From assembly GCA_028277845.1 (NCBI GenBank), contig JANQFL010000108.1, forward strand, positions 1 through 64,000: DNA of 64,000 nucleotides, in the 5' to 3' direction. The notes below the pieces were generated by a model. That model did not search any database. It was not told the origin of the DNA and saw only the letters and a list, made by a program, of their open reading frames with translations. Below, piece after piece: positions 33,776 through 42,360 of the stretch (position 1 is the stretch's first letter; every line of letters begins with the position of its first letter). A program made the position numbers and the translations under genes. This DNA is from Sneathiellales bacterium. GTDB taxonomy: Bacteria; Pseudomonadota; Alphaproteobacteria; JANQFL01.

Positions 33776-35007
33776 GCCAGAGCAAACCGCGACATGCGCC
33801 ATTGCCGGATTTCGGCGTCGATGGAGACCGACTGCTGGTGGGCGGCATTCCCGTCGACCGCCTGGCGGACCGGGTCGGCATGACGCCGTTCTATGCCTAT
33901 GACCGCAGGTTGCTCGGCGACCGCGTCGGCGAATTGCGTGCAGCCTTGCCCCAGGAGGTCAAGTTGCACTACGCGGTCAAAGCCAATCCCATGCCGGCCG
34001 TGGTGCAGCACATGGCCGGCCTGGTCGACGGTTTCGATGTGGCGTCGGGCGGCGAACTCAAGACCGTGCTGGACACGACCATGCCGACCGGTGAAATCAG
34101 TTTTGCCGGCCCGGGCAAATCCCGTGACGAAATCGGCCGCGCCGTTGCCGCCGGCATCGTGATCAACGCCGAGTCCGAAGCCGAAATTCGGGCTGTTGCC
34201 GACATCGGCGCGGCGCAGGGCGTGACCGCGAAGGTCGCCGTGCGCGTCAATCCGGATTTCGAACTCAAAACGGCCGGCATGCAGATGAGCGGCGGTCCCA
34301 AACCGTTCGGCATTGACGCCGAACGCATGCCGCAGGTGCTTTCGTCGATGGCCGGTTTGCCCATCGAGTTCGTCGGGTTTCATATTTTCAGCGGCTCGCA
34401 GAACTTGCGGGCGGAAGCCATTCTCGAGGCCCAGGAGAAGACCATCGAACTGGCCGGCGATCTCGCCAGTCACGCCCCCGCGCCTGTGAAAACGCTCAAT
34501 ATCGGCGGCGGGTTGGGTATTCCGTATTTCCCCGGTGAAACGCGGCTCGATCTTACCGTCGTGGGCCGCAATCTGGCGAATTTGATGCCGCGGGCGCAGT
34601 CTTTGATGCCCGGAGTGGAAATCGTCATCGAGCTGGGCCGTTTCCTGGTCGGTGAAGCCGGTGTCTATGTTTGCCGGGTCGTCGACCGAAAGGAATCCCG
34701 TGGCCAGGTGTTCCTCGTTACCGATGGCGGTTTGCACCACCATTTGGCGGCGTCGGGCAATTTCGGCCAGGTGATCCGCAAGAACTATCCGGTGGCGATC
34801 GGAACCCGCATGCGGGCCCCGGCCGAAGAATCGGTGAACGTTGTCGGGCCCTTGTGTACGCCGCTGGATGTTTTGTCCCAGAAAGTGGATCTGCCCCGTG
34901 CCGATGTGGGTGATTTGGTCGTCGTGTTCGCCTCCGGCGCGTATGGACTGACGGCCAGTCCGACGGCGTTTCTCGGCCATCCCGCTCCGGGCGAAGTCCT
35001 GGTCTAG
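33772..35007 (+). CDS. PLP-dependent decarboxylase, exosortase A-associated
   Basis: Fold-type III PLP decarboxylase of 411 residues related to diaminopimelate/ornithine decarboxylases (TIGR03099-like). The PLP lysine is in KLHYAVKANPMPAV, phosphate binding in NIGGGLGIPY, ELGRFLVGEAG follows, and the second-subunit active-site residues are in GPLCTPLDVL. It would decarboxylate an amino acid or amino-acyl compound to an amine. The substrate is unknown. It is translationally coupled to the ligase and 18 bases from the asparagine-synthase-like gene. Confidence 0.93.
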   Translation: MSQSKPRHAPLPDFGVDGDRLLVGGIPVDRLADRVGMTPFYAYDRRLLGDRVGELRAALPQEVKLHYAVKANPMPAVVQHMAGLVDGFDVASGGELKTVLDTTMPTGEISFAGPGKSRDEIGRAVAAGIVINAESEAEIRAVADIGAAQGVTAKVAVRVNPDFELKTAGMQMSGGPKPFGIDAERMPQVLSSMAGLPIEFVGFHIFSGSQNLRAEAILEAQEKTIELAGDLASHAPAPVKTLNIGGGLGIPYFPGETRLDLTVVGRNLANLMPRAQSLMPGVEIVIELGRFLVGEAGVYVCRVVDRKESRGQVFLVTDGGLHHHLAASGNFGQVIRKNYPVAIGTRMRAPAEESVNVVGPLCTPLDVLSQKVDLPRADVGDLVVVFASGAYGLTASPTAFLGHPAPGEVLV

Positions 35008-35025
35008 GCAGTAAGGTAGAGTGCG

Positions 35026-36879
35026 ATGAGCGGTTTTTGCGGGTGGTTCGGTGCTGGCGGCGAGGTTGCCGAGTCGGACTCTCAGTTGCAGGTCATGGCG
35101 GATGCACTGCCCCACTACGGGACCTGCGACCGGTGGATCGGCCGCAAAACCAACGGCGCTCTGGCCATGGCCGCATCGGCCCGGCTGGGCGCGTTTCTGT
35201 CGAACGGACGCTTTCTGGCGACCATCGAAGGGTACCCCTATTGGAGCCACCCGGACCTGCAAACCCTGGCCCGGGAGCAGGGCCACGCCAATGCCCTGGT
35301 CGAAGCCTTCCGCCGGTTTGGCGTCGATTTGTTCGATCACCTGCATGGCCCTTTCAGTTTCGCCTTGTGGGACCAGGACGACGGTCAAGGGCTGGCGGCG
35401 GTCGATCGACTGGGCGTGCAGCCGTTGAGTTACGCCCGGGTCGACGGTGGATTGATATTCGGATCGACCACGGACAGTGTCCGTGTCCACGAATCGGTCG
35501 GCTCGCCGCTGTCTCCCCAGGGTGTCTTCAACTACCTCTATTTCTATCGGGTGCCATGCCCGGGCACCATTTTCGGCAATCAGGAAAAGCTCAGACCGGC
35601 GAATTATGTCCGCTTCGCGAACGGATCGGCACAGGTCGCGACCTATTGGCGGATGCCTTATGGCCAACCGTCCGACGCGTCGTTCGGCGAATTGAAGGAA
35701 GAGTTGCTGGCGCGATTGCGTCAGGCCATGACCCGGTGCCTGGCCGACGAGGACGAGACGAACGGCGGCGCGTTTCTCAGTGGCGGCCTCGACAGCTCGA
35801 CCGTGCTGGGATTGCTTGCCGAGCAGCGCCCCGGCCGGTCGCCGGCGTTCACGATCGGCTTCGACGTCGACGGATACGACGAATCCCATTTTGCCCGGGT
35901 GGCGTCACGCCACTTCAAGACGGACCACGAGGAATACAACCTCACGCCCGACGATGTGGTCGAACTGGTGCCCAAACTGGCGCATATCTATGACGAACCA
36001 ATGGGCAACGCCTCCGTCGTGCCGTCCTTCTTTTGTGCCCGTTTGGCCCAGGGCAAGGGAACGTCGCTTTTGATGGCCGGTGACGGCGGTGACGAACTGT
36101 TTGCCGGCAACAGCCGCTATACGGAACTACAGGTTTATGAGCGCTACCGGCATATCCCTGCGCTGTTGCGCAAGGGACTGATCGAACCGGCGGTGGCCGC
36201 GCTGGCAGCACTCACCGGCGCGCGGATCGTGCGGCGGGCGCGGAACTACGTCACGGATGCGAACCGTCCGCTCTACGAGCTGATCGAACGCTACAACCTG
36301 CTGGCCGATGTTCCCGCCGGCGAGATCATGCATGGCGATGTGGTTGATCAAGTGAACGCCGGCGATCCGATGAACACCTTCCGCGAACGCTACGAAGCGA
36401 TGCCGAATATCGGAACCGTGCAAAAACTGATGTTGCTGGATCAGCAGATCACGCTCGCCGACAACGATATCCGCAAAGTCAGCCGCATGTGCGAGCTGGC
36501 GGGCGTCCGGGTCCGCTATCCGTTGCTGGATGAAGAATTGGCGGTATTTTCAGCGACCGTTCCGGCCGAGATGCACCTTCGCGGCGGCCGGTTGCGTGAT
36601 TTCTACAAGCGATCATTGCAGGAATTTCTGCCCGACGAAATCATCGGCAAATCCAAACACGGTTTCGGCATGCCGACCGAAATCTGGATGAAAAGCGACG
36701 CGCGGCTACGGGACATGTGCCGCGAAAGCCTGGTGTCGCTCAAGCGGCGCCGATTGCTGAACGACGGCTATGTCGATCCGGTCATCACCGACCTGGAAAC
36801 CGACGAACGGACGAAATTTTCAGGCGCCACATGGGATCTGATGATCCTTGAACAGTGGATGGCGGCCCGGTCGCTTTAA
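35026..36879 (+). CDS. Asparagine synthase-like ATP-dependent amidase with degenerate glutaminase domain
   Basis: 617 residues with the AsnB layout. The synthetase half is intact, with the PP-loop FLSGGLDSSTVLGLL (S252-S258) and GDGGDELFAGNSRY. The N-terminal half is unusual: it begins MSGFCGWFG, so the cysteine is at position 5 rather than 2, and the RHRGPD and NGEIYN motifs of glutamine amidotransferases are not seen. Glutamine hydrolysis is therefore doubtful. It may use a free amine, as beta-lactam-synthetase-like relatives do, possibly one made by the adjacent decarboxylase. Exosortase A loci commonly carry an AsnB-type gene. Confidence 0.85.
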   Translation: MSGFCGWFGAGGEVAESDSQLQVMADALPHYGTCDRWIGRKTNGALAMAASARLGAFLSNGRFLATIEGYPYWSHPDLQTLAREQGHANALVEAFRRFGVDLFDHLHGPFSFALWDQDDGQGLAAVDRLGVQPLSYARVDGGLIFGSTTDSVRVHESVGSPLSPQGVFNYLYFYRVPCPGTIFGNQEKLRPANYVRFANGSAQVATYWRMPYGQPSDASFGELKEELLARLRQAMTRCLADEDETNGGAFLSGGLDSSTVLGLLAEQRPGRSPAFTIGFDVDGYDESHFARVASRHFKTDHEEYNLTPDDVVELVPKLAHIYDEPMGNASVVPSFFCARLAQGKGTSLLMAGDGGDELFAGNSRYTELQVYERYRHIPALLRKGLIEPAVAALAALTGARIVRRARNYVTDANRPLYELIERYNLLADVPAGEIMHGDVVDQVNAGDPMNTFRERYEAMPNIGTVQKLMLLDQQITLADNDIRKVSRMCELAGVRVRYPLLDEELAVFSATVPAEMHLRGGRLRDFYKRSLQEFLPDEIIGKSKHGFGMPTEIWMKSDARLRDMCRESLVSLKRRRLLNDGYVDPVITDLETDERTKFSGATWDLMILEQWMAARSL

Positions 36880-36889
36880 GACCAACCGG

Positions 36890-37915
36890 TCAACTCTCCG
36901 ATGCAGCGCGTTTCCTCAGCATGGCGTGCAGCGGCTTGAAGACCGGCCAGGGATAATAGTTGATGTGGTACATGGTCCGGATGTTGTCCGTCCACTTGCG
37001 GTGCCAATCCATCGCCCGGCCGTAGAACTCAATGCGCTCGACCGATTTTTCCGCAAAGACCTGTGTATAGGCTTCGTGCCGCATCAGATGGGCCGGCGAC
37101 GTCGACGGCTGGCTTTCGTCGTACGCCGTTTTCAGGACAACGAGCTGGCGGTCGTCGGATATGCAGAGATCGGATGCAACCAAAGTGTCGTCGTACCAAT
37201 ACCGCATGACCGTGGCCTTTTGCCGCCGCGCGAAATTCGACAGCAGGGCGCGGTAGGCGGCGCCTTGGGCGTTGTCCGCATGAATGGCACCGCCGGCGCC
37301 GTGTTTCCAGCCGGCGCTTTCCAGATTGCCGTGGTCGCGCACGGCATCGGCCATCTGGTCCGGCTCCGTCAGTAACTCGAGCCGGGTGGCGACGTTTTCC
37401 CGTTTCAGGCGGTTGCGTTGGCGCTTGATATTGTGCCGCAGGTTCTTGCCGCGGCTGGCCCAATAGTCATCGAATGTGCCTTCGACCCTGATATGCGCGG
37501 TCGGAATGTAATCCAGTGTCAGGCATTCGGAGCTGTCTTCGGGCCTGGGCGTTAGCGCCGGGTCCTGTTGGCTGATTGACATGAGCAGATTGATCCCCGG
37601 CAACTGGCCGGCAAGGGACCGAAGCTGTAGGGGATCGAACACGCAGCTCCTCGTCTGCCAGGCGCCGACCGGCGACTGCAGGGGTTGAAATGTCGCCCAT
37701 CCCATCGACCGAACAGGTTCGAATATGCCCATGGCGCTGGGATCGCCCGGGTCTCCGCACAGCGCGATTTTCTCGTTGCCGTTGGCGAACGTTTCGACCA
37801 GAGGAAAAAAGAAATCCGGGTCCATCAAGGGCGTATTGGCGCCGGCCGTATTGAGCGCCGCCCATTGCGCGCGAAAGTCTTCGTATTGGGCGATTGGATG
37901 GATGGACCAGTTCAT
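36890..37915 (-). CDS. FemAB/GNAT-like acyltransferase (Acetyltransf_6 type)
   Basis: 341 residues from the ATG at 37915. The central YWASRGKNLRHNIKRQRNRL is the basic helix typical of BcsL/CelD/FemAB-like GNATs, and DTLVASDLCISDDRQLVVLKTAYDE the second GNAT core; a C-terminal RIEFYGRAMDWHRKWTDNIR replaces the usual substrate loop. It is probably co-transcribed with the DegT aminotransferase gene 79 bases upstream, suggesting acylation of an amino sugar made by that enzyme; this is inference. It converges with the asparagine-synthase-like gene. Confidence 0.78.
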   Translation of the reverse strand: MNWSIHPIAQYEDFRAQWAALNTAGANTPLMDPDFFFPLVETFANGNEKIALCGDPGDPSAMGIFEPVRSMGWATFQPLQSPVGAWQTRSCVFDPLQLRSLAGQLPGINLLMSISQQDPALTPRPEDSSECLTLDYIPTAHIRVEGTFDDYWASRGKNLRHNIKRQRNRLKRENVATRLELLTEPDQMADAVRDHGNLESAGWKHGAGGAIHADNAQGAAYRALLSNFARRQKATVMRYWYDDTLVASDLCISDDRQLVVLKTAYDESQPSTSPAHLMRHEAYTQVFAEKSVERIEFYGRAMDWHRKWTDNIRTMYHINYYPWPVFKPLHAMLRKRAASES

Positions 37916-37994
37916 TGGATGCCGCGCGGATCGATCTGTTGTTGCAATAAAGGGTTGTTCAGCGTGGGAACAGGCTGCCTGGGTTGCCGGCGCA

Positions 37995-39338
37995 CTATCC
38001 GACAATATCCCTGGTGCGTTGAACAATTGAGTCGATTTCGTTGTCGGTGAGTTCCTGATGACAAGGCAGTTGTATGACATTCTTGGAAAAATCATCCGTT
38101 ACCGGGCACAGATCGGGGGTCACGCCTTCATAAAGAAACTGCCCGAATCTTTGCATCGGTACCGCGGCATCCTCCAGCCGCGGAAAAACGGATCTCATGT
38201 CGTCCAGATACAGTGGAAACACATACGGCACGACACCGTCCGCCAAATCCTTGATCAGCGGCCGGCCGTTCGACAGCGAGTCCAATGCCCGAAGAAACGC
38301 GCGGTAGTTTTCACGGCGCCGTTCGATCGCCCGTCCGAAGGACAGGCAGGATATCAGGGTCTGAGAGGTGCGCGTCATCGCCAGATGGGTCCGCTCGGCA
38401 TCGAACTCAAAGCCATCGTCCTCGACATAATGAATGTCTTCGTCGGCCGGCCATTCGGATACGTTCGTGCGGAGTTTGACGCCATCACGACGGAACAGCG
38501 TCCTGAATGTTTCCAGCGCCATGAACGCCGGCTGAAGCAACCACATGCGGTTGTAGTTTATGGCGTGTTCAAGGGTGTTGTAGACGGTCTTCAGGTCCAC
38601 GTATGGGCTTTGAGCCTCGACGCCGGGTGTGGCCAGGCTGTCGTCTCGGATGACCAGGCATCCGCCGTCCAGGACCGGGAAAAACTTCCAGTAGCTGCCG
38701 ATCGCGAAATCGCCATACGAACCCACGGGCCGGCCGTTCGATGCCCCGAAAAAGCAATGGGCGCAGTCTTCGATCAACAAAATACCCTCGTCATCGCAAA
38801 AATCCCTCAATACCTGCAGGTTTTGGGGAAATCCGAAGTAGTTGACGGCCAGTAGCGCCCGGGTCTGCGTGCCGACCTGTTGCTTGAGGTGTTCGAGATT
38901 GACGGAGAGGTCCCGGTTGATCTTGTAGAAAACCGGCCGCGCGCCGACGTTCAGCATGGGGTCGATCATCGAGGAACAATGATAGGCGGGCAGAAGAATC
39001 TCGTCCCCGTCACGGAAGTTGATGATTTCGGCGGCGAGGGCGATGGCATAACGGCCGGACGTGACTTCCACATGGTGGCCGGAATCCAATATGGAGGGCG
39101 TCGCGGATCGGATCCGCTGGAACAGGGCCTGTGTCGACAACACCGGGTGATTGGGCACGTCGGGCGACGGGATGAGGCGTCCCTGGACAATTTCGTGTGA
39201 GTTGCCTTCGGAGTCCGTGATCGAGCGCATGGGGCCGCGCCTCAAGGCGGCTTTCCGGTCCATCCAGGCCCTTATCTGCTGGGTAACGGCATTCATATCC
39301 TGGCGCGGGGATTCTGCTCGGTTTCCGGAGATAGACAT
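37995..39338 (-). CDS. DegT/DnrJ/EryC1/StrS-type aminotransferase
   Basis: 447-residue PLP-dependent sugar aminotransferase-like protein. VEVTSGRYAIALAAEII, ILLPAYHCSSMIDPML and the cofactor aspartate in LLIEDCAHCFFG fit the family, and the PLP lysine is probably in GSYWKFFPVLDGGCLV. It would aminate a nucleotide-linked keto sugar. The length exceeds the usual 370-400 by an N-terminal segment; an internal ATG (MNAVTQQ) is an alternative start. Confidence 0.85.
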   Translation of the reverse strand: MSISGNRAESPRQDMNAVTQQIRAWMDRKAALRRGPMRSITDSEGNSHEIVQGRLIPSPDVPNHPVLSTQALFQRIRSATPSILDSGHHVEVTSGRYAIALAAEIINFRDGDEILLPAYHCSSMIDPMLNVGARPVFYKINRDLSVNLEHLKQQVGTQTRALLAVNYFGFPQNLQVLRDFCDDEGILLIEDCAHCFFGASNGRPVGSYGDFAIGSYWKFFPVLDGGCLVIRDDSLATPGVEAQSPYVDLKTVYNTLEHAINYNRMWLLQPAFMALETFRTLFRRDGVKLRTNVSEWPADEDIHYVEDDGFEFDAERTHLAMTRTSQTLISCLSFGRAIERRRENYRAFLRALDSLSNGRPLIKDLADGVVPYVFPLYLDDMRSVFPRLEDAAVPMQRFGQFLYEGVTPDLCPVTDDFSKNVIQLPCHQELTDNEIDSIVQRTRDIVG

Positions 39339-39717
39339 ACGTACGAAATTGGTCGGTGCGAGGGCTGCAACTGCACGGTTTTATACTTCGGGAGACGTTG
39401 GGCCAGCCATGATGATTTTTCGGCGTTAATTATCTGTTGAATTATTAGGAACTAACAATCGTGATTGATGAAACAACGGCACGTTTGCGGCCATGGAAAC
39501 CCGCTGCTGATTCGTTGACACGGCGAATGATGCAACGTTAGTTTTCGACCAAATGATATCGTTTTCGGCGTTTCTGCGTATAAAACTTTCAACGTTCGCC
39601 AGTAGTTGGTACAAAGTTAGCCATATTCGTCTGCCTGCCTTGGTTTTGCTTTGGCGGCGGAATTGACGGGAATACGGACTATGCTGCGCCAATCGCTGGC
39701 TGGGGGACATAAATGTG
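39339..39717. other. 379-base divergent spacer upstream of the core export operon
   Basis: Non-coding region between the divergent aminotransferase gene and the export lipoprotein gene. It is AT-rich and should carry both promoters. GGGGGA around 39702 serves as the ribosome-binding site of the lipoprotein. No sigma-54 type promoter or long repeat was found. Confidence 0.5.
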
Positions 39718-40359
39718 ATGAAAACGCGCGTTAGAGAGCTGTTGGGAATTCGAGTGATTGCCGCTGTTGCTTTGGCTGCGCTCCTTGCGGCTTGCGGCCC
39801 GAGTTTTGATGAACTGCCGACGGCTCAGTTCGTGACGGCCGAAGAAGGGCCGGGACCGGACTATATCATCGGACCTAACGATGGCCTCTCGATTTTCGTT
39901 TGGCGCAATCCCGAATTGTCCACCACCGTGACCGTACGCCCGGATGGCCGTATCACGGTGCCGTTGATCGAGGATCTGCCCGCAACCGGCCGGACGCCGA
40001 CCCAACTGGCCCGGGATGTGGAGGAGCAGCTCAAGGTCTATATCCAGGATCCGATCGTGAGCATCATGGTGTCCGGTTTTTCCGGTCCATTTGCGCAGCA
40101 GGTCCGGGTTGTGGGCGAAGCGGACGATCCCAAGGCCATTCCATATCGGGCGAACATGACATTGCTCGACTTGGTGATTGCGTCAGGCGGATTGACGGAA
40201 TTTGCGGCAGGCAACCGCGCCGTTTTGGTCCGGTATATCGACGGCAAGCAACAACAGTTCGGTGTCCGTCTGGACGATTTGATCAAGGACGGCGACGTAT
40301 CGGCCAATGTCCGTGTTCTGCCCGGCGATGTGCTGATCATCCCGGAGAGCTGGTTCTAG
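39718..40359 (+). CDS. XrtA-associated polysaccharide export lipoprotein
   Basis: Wza-type outer-membrane export protein of 213 residues. It has a lipoprotein signal with lipobox LLAAC near residue 22, a polysaccharide-export domain (YIIGPNDGLSIFVWRNPEL, VRPDGRITVPLI) and one SLBB-like domain (VRVVGEADDPKAIPY). The length fits the short exosortase-associated form (TIGR03027). A GTG three bases upstream is an alternative start. It opens the plus-strand core operon but is separated from the next gene by 378 bases that hold a perfect hairpin. Confidence 0.95.
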   Translation: MKTRVRELLGIRVIAAVALAALLAACGPSFDELPTAQFVTAEEGPGPDYIIGPNDGLSIFVWRNPELSTTVTVRPDGRITVPLIEDLPATGRTPTQLARDVEEQLKVYIQDPIVSIMVSGFSGPFAQQVRVVGEADDPKAIPYRANMTLLDLVIASGGLTEFAAGNRAVLVRYIDGKQQQFGVRLDDLIKDGDVSANVRVLPGDVLIIPESWF

Positions 40360-40737
40360 TTACGAAATAGCCGAACCGCCGGCGGCGGCAGGGGCGCCGT
40401 AAACAATTGGACTAAAACGCCGCGGCGGTGTCGGCGATAAAAGGGGTAAAGACGTGTCTGGGGCCGGGTCGGTGACAACCGACGCGGCCCGTCGCGTTGA
40501 GTGGGCAGAATGTAACAGCCGCCACATTCTTTTCGCAATGTGGCGGCTATGATGCGTGAGTCGGTAAGGGAATGTCCGAGGTGGCAAGCTGGTCAACGTA
40601 TGATTAAGACTACTTTTACCTTGGTTCGGGAAACTGGCGAAAATGGTTTTGTTTCAATTCGTTAACAATTGTTTGCGTAGTCGTAACTGGTACGGAATGC
40701 CCTGCGGACAGGGATAGCGGTGCGGTAAAATCGTCCT
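40360..40737. other. 378-base intra-cluster spacer
   Basis: Unusually long spacer inside an otherwise tight operon. It contains a 10-base palindrome CCGCCGGCGG (40376-40385), a second weak dyad near 40480-40500 and the perfect 12-bp hairpin listed separately. Downstream of the hairpin (40560-40737) the sequence is AT-rich and could hold a second promoter for the chain-length gene. Confidence 0.5.
40517..40548. repeat. Perfect 12-bp inverted repeat, 8-nt loop
   Basis: AGCCGCCACATT at 40517-40528 pairs perfectly with AATGTGGCGGCT at 40537-40548 across the loop CTTTTCGC. No T-tract follows on either strand, so it is not a standard intrinsic terminator. It could be a Rho-assisted end, an mRNA-stability element or a regulator binding site between the lipoprotein and chain-length genes. 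Confidence 0.75.
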
Positions 40738-42333
40738 ATGAAAGATATTTACAATCTCGTTCTCTCGCAGTTGGTGGGAATCTGGCGCCGTCGCTGGTGG
40801 GGCGTGCTGGTCACCTGGATGGTATGTCTGGGTGGTTGGGTGTTCGTGGCCAATATGCCCGACACCTATTCGTCATCCGCGCGCGTCTATATCGATGCCC
40901 AGTCCATGCTGGCACCGCTGATGCGGGGATTGGCCGTCCAGAACAATATATTCAGCCAGATCGAATATATGAAACGGACGCTGCTGAGCCGCCCGAACCT
41001 GGAAAAAGTGACGCGCATGACCGACCTGGACCTGACGGTCAAGGATTCGGTCGAAATGGACGAGCTGATCCGTAAGCTCGAAGACGACATCACCATCAGT
41101 TCCCATGGGCCCAACCTGTTCCGCATCAGTTTCGACCACAACGATCCTGAAATGGCGAAGAAAGTGGTGCAGTCTCTGCTGACCATTTTCGTCGAGAGCA
41201 ACTTGGGCGCCAGCCGCAAGGATTTGTCCACGGCCACCCGGTTCATCGATGAACAAATCCGGTTCTACGAGCGGCAGTTGGAGGAAGCGGAAAACCGCCT
41301 GGCCGAATTCAAACGCCGCAATATGGGTTTTCTGCCGGGCGAGGGCAGTTACTACAATCGATTACAGGAAGCGCGGGCCAATTTGGCCGGCGAACGAGGC
41401 AAGCTGGCCGAAGCCATGAGCCGGCGCAACGAGTTGGAAGAACAGCTCAAGAAGGTGCCTCAGTTTCTGGAATTTGAAGTTGAAACCGAAGACGCCGAGC
41501 CGGAAGGCTTCGGTCAGGGACCGGAATCCAATTTGACCATCAAGGTTCTGGACTTGGAGTACCAGATCGAACAGATGCTGCAGCACTATACGGATAAGCA
41601 CCCGGACGTGCTGGCGGCGCGGCGACTGCTGGATTCCCTTCGCAAGAAAATAGAAGAAGAACAAGCGGCTCTCGGCGAGGGAACCGAGGACGGTGAAGGT
41701 GAGGCGGAAGCCAAGCCGACGGTGAAGAAAACCATTCCCAATCCGGTGCACGAACAGGTCAAGGTCCAGTTGGTCGAAGCGGAAACGCAAATCGCCATCT
41801 TGCGGCAACGAGCGACCGAGGCGGAAGGCCAGGTGGCGAAATGGCAAAGCCTGGCGGAAACCGTCCCGCAGGTGGAAGCGGAATTGAAGCGCCTTAATCG
41901 TGACTATGATGTCGTCAAGAAGAACCATGACCAGTTGTTGGCCCGGCGGGAGTCGGCCCGTTTGGCGCAGGATCTGGAGACCAAGGCGGACAGCGTGGAA
42001 TTCCGGGTGGTCGACCCGCCGCAAGTCCCGTTGTCGCCCAGCGGACCCAACCGTCTGCTGTTCCTGACGGTCGTCATGGTGGCCGGCCTTGGTGCCGGAC
42101 TGGCATTGCCGTTTGCCCTCAGTCAGATCGACGATTCCATTTCCAACGTATTGAGGTTGCGCGAATCGTTTGCCGTCCCGGTTCTTGGCGGCGTATCGGC
42201 GATCGTCAGTCAGACCAGACGGCGTCGACGAATGGTCGAGCTATCCGGGTTCGCGATGATGGCGGCAGGCCTGTTTACGGCGTACGCCGGGATGGTGGCG
42301 CTAGAATTCATGAACGTGCTGCGCAGCCTGTAG
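40738..42333 (+). CDS. XrtA-associated chain-length determinant (Wzz-like)
   Basis: Polysaccharide co-polymerase of 531 residues. It has an N-terminal Wzz domain with TM1 (RRWWGVLVTWMVCLGGWVFV), a long periplasmic coiled coil (about 150-420) and a C-terminal TM in FLTVVMVAGLGAGLALPFAL, with a further hydrophobic segment at the end. The proline-rich VDPPQVPLSPSGPNR before the last helix is a Wzz hallmark. It controls polymer length together with the tyrosine kinase encoded 27 bases downstream. It fits the exosortase family TIGR03007. Confidence 0.94.
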   Translation: MKDIYNLVLSQLVGIWRRRWWGVLVTWMVCLGGWVFVANMPDTYSSSARVYIDAQSMLAPLMRGLAVQNNIFSQIEYMKRTLLSRPNLEKVTRMTDLDLTVKDSVEMDELIRKLEDDITISSHGPNLFRISFDHNDPEMAKKVVQSLLTIFVESNLGASRKDLSTATRFIDEQIRFYERQLEEAENRLAEFKRRNMGFLPGEGSYYNRLQEARANLAGERGKLAEAMSRRNELEEQLKKVPQFLEFEVETEDAEPEGFGQGPESNLTIKVLDLEYQIEQMLQHYTDKHPDVLAARRLLDSLRKKIEEEQAALGEGTEDGEGEAEAKPTVKKTIPNPVHEQVKVQLVEAETQIAILRQRATEAEGQVAKWQSLAETVPQVEAELKRLNRDYDVVKKNHDQLLARRESARLAQDLETKADSVEFRVVDPPQVPLSPSGPNRLLFLTVVMVAGLGAGLALPFALSQIDDSISNVLRLRESFAVPVLGGVSAIVSQTRRRRRMVELSGFAMMAAGLFTAYAGMVALEFMNVLRSL

Positions 42334-42360
42334 CACGTCAGAGTACCGCAAGGATTTATC

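Noticed and set aside
33490-35889. Long minus-strand open frame opposite the ligase, decarboxylase and amidase genes
   Set aside because: It runs across three well-supported genes, has low-complexity His/Gln/Arg composition and no domain; it is a shadow of plus-strand coding.
40517-40548. Perfect hairpin considered as an intrinsic terminator
   Set aside because: Neither strand has a T-tract after the stem, so it is listed as an inverted repeat only.
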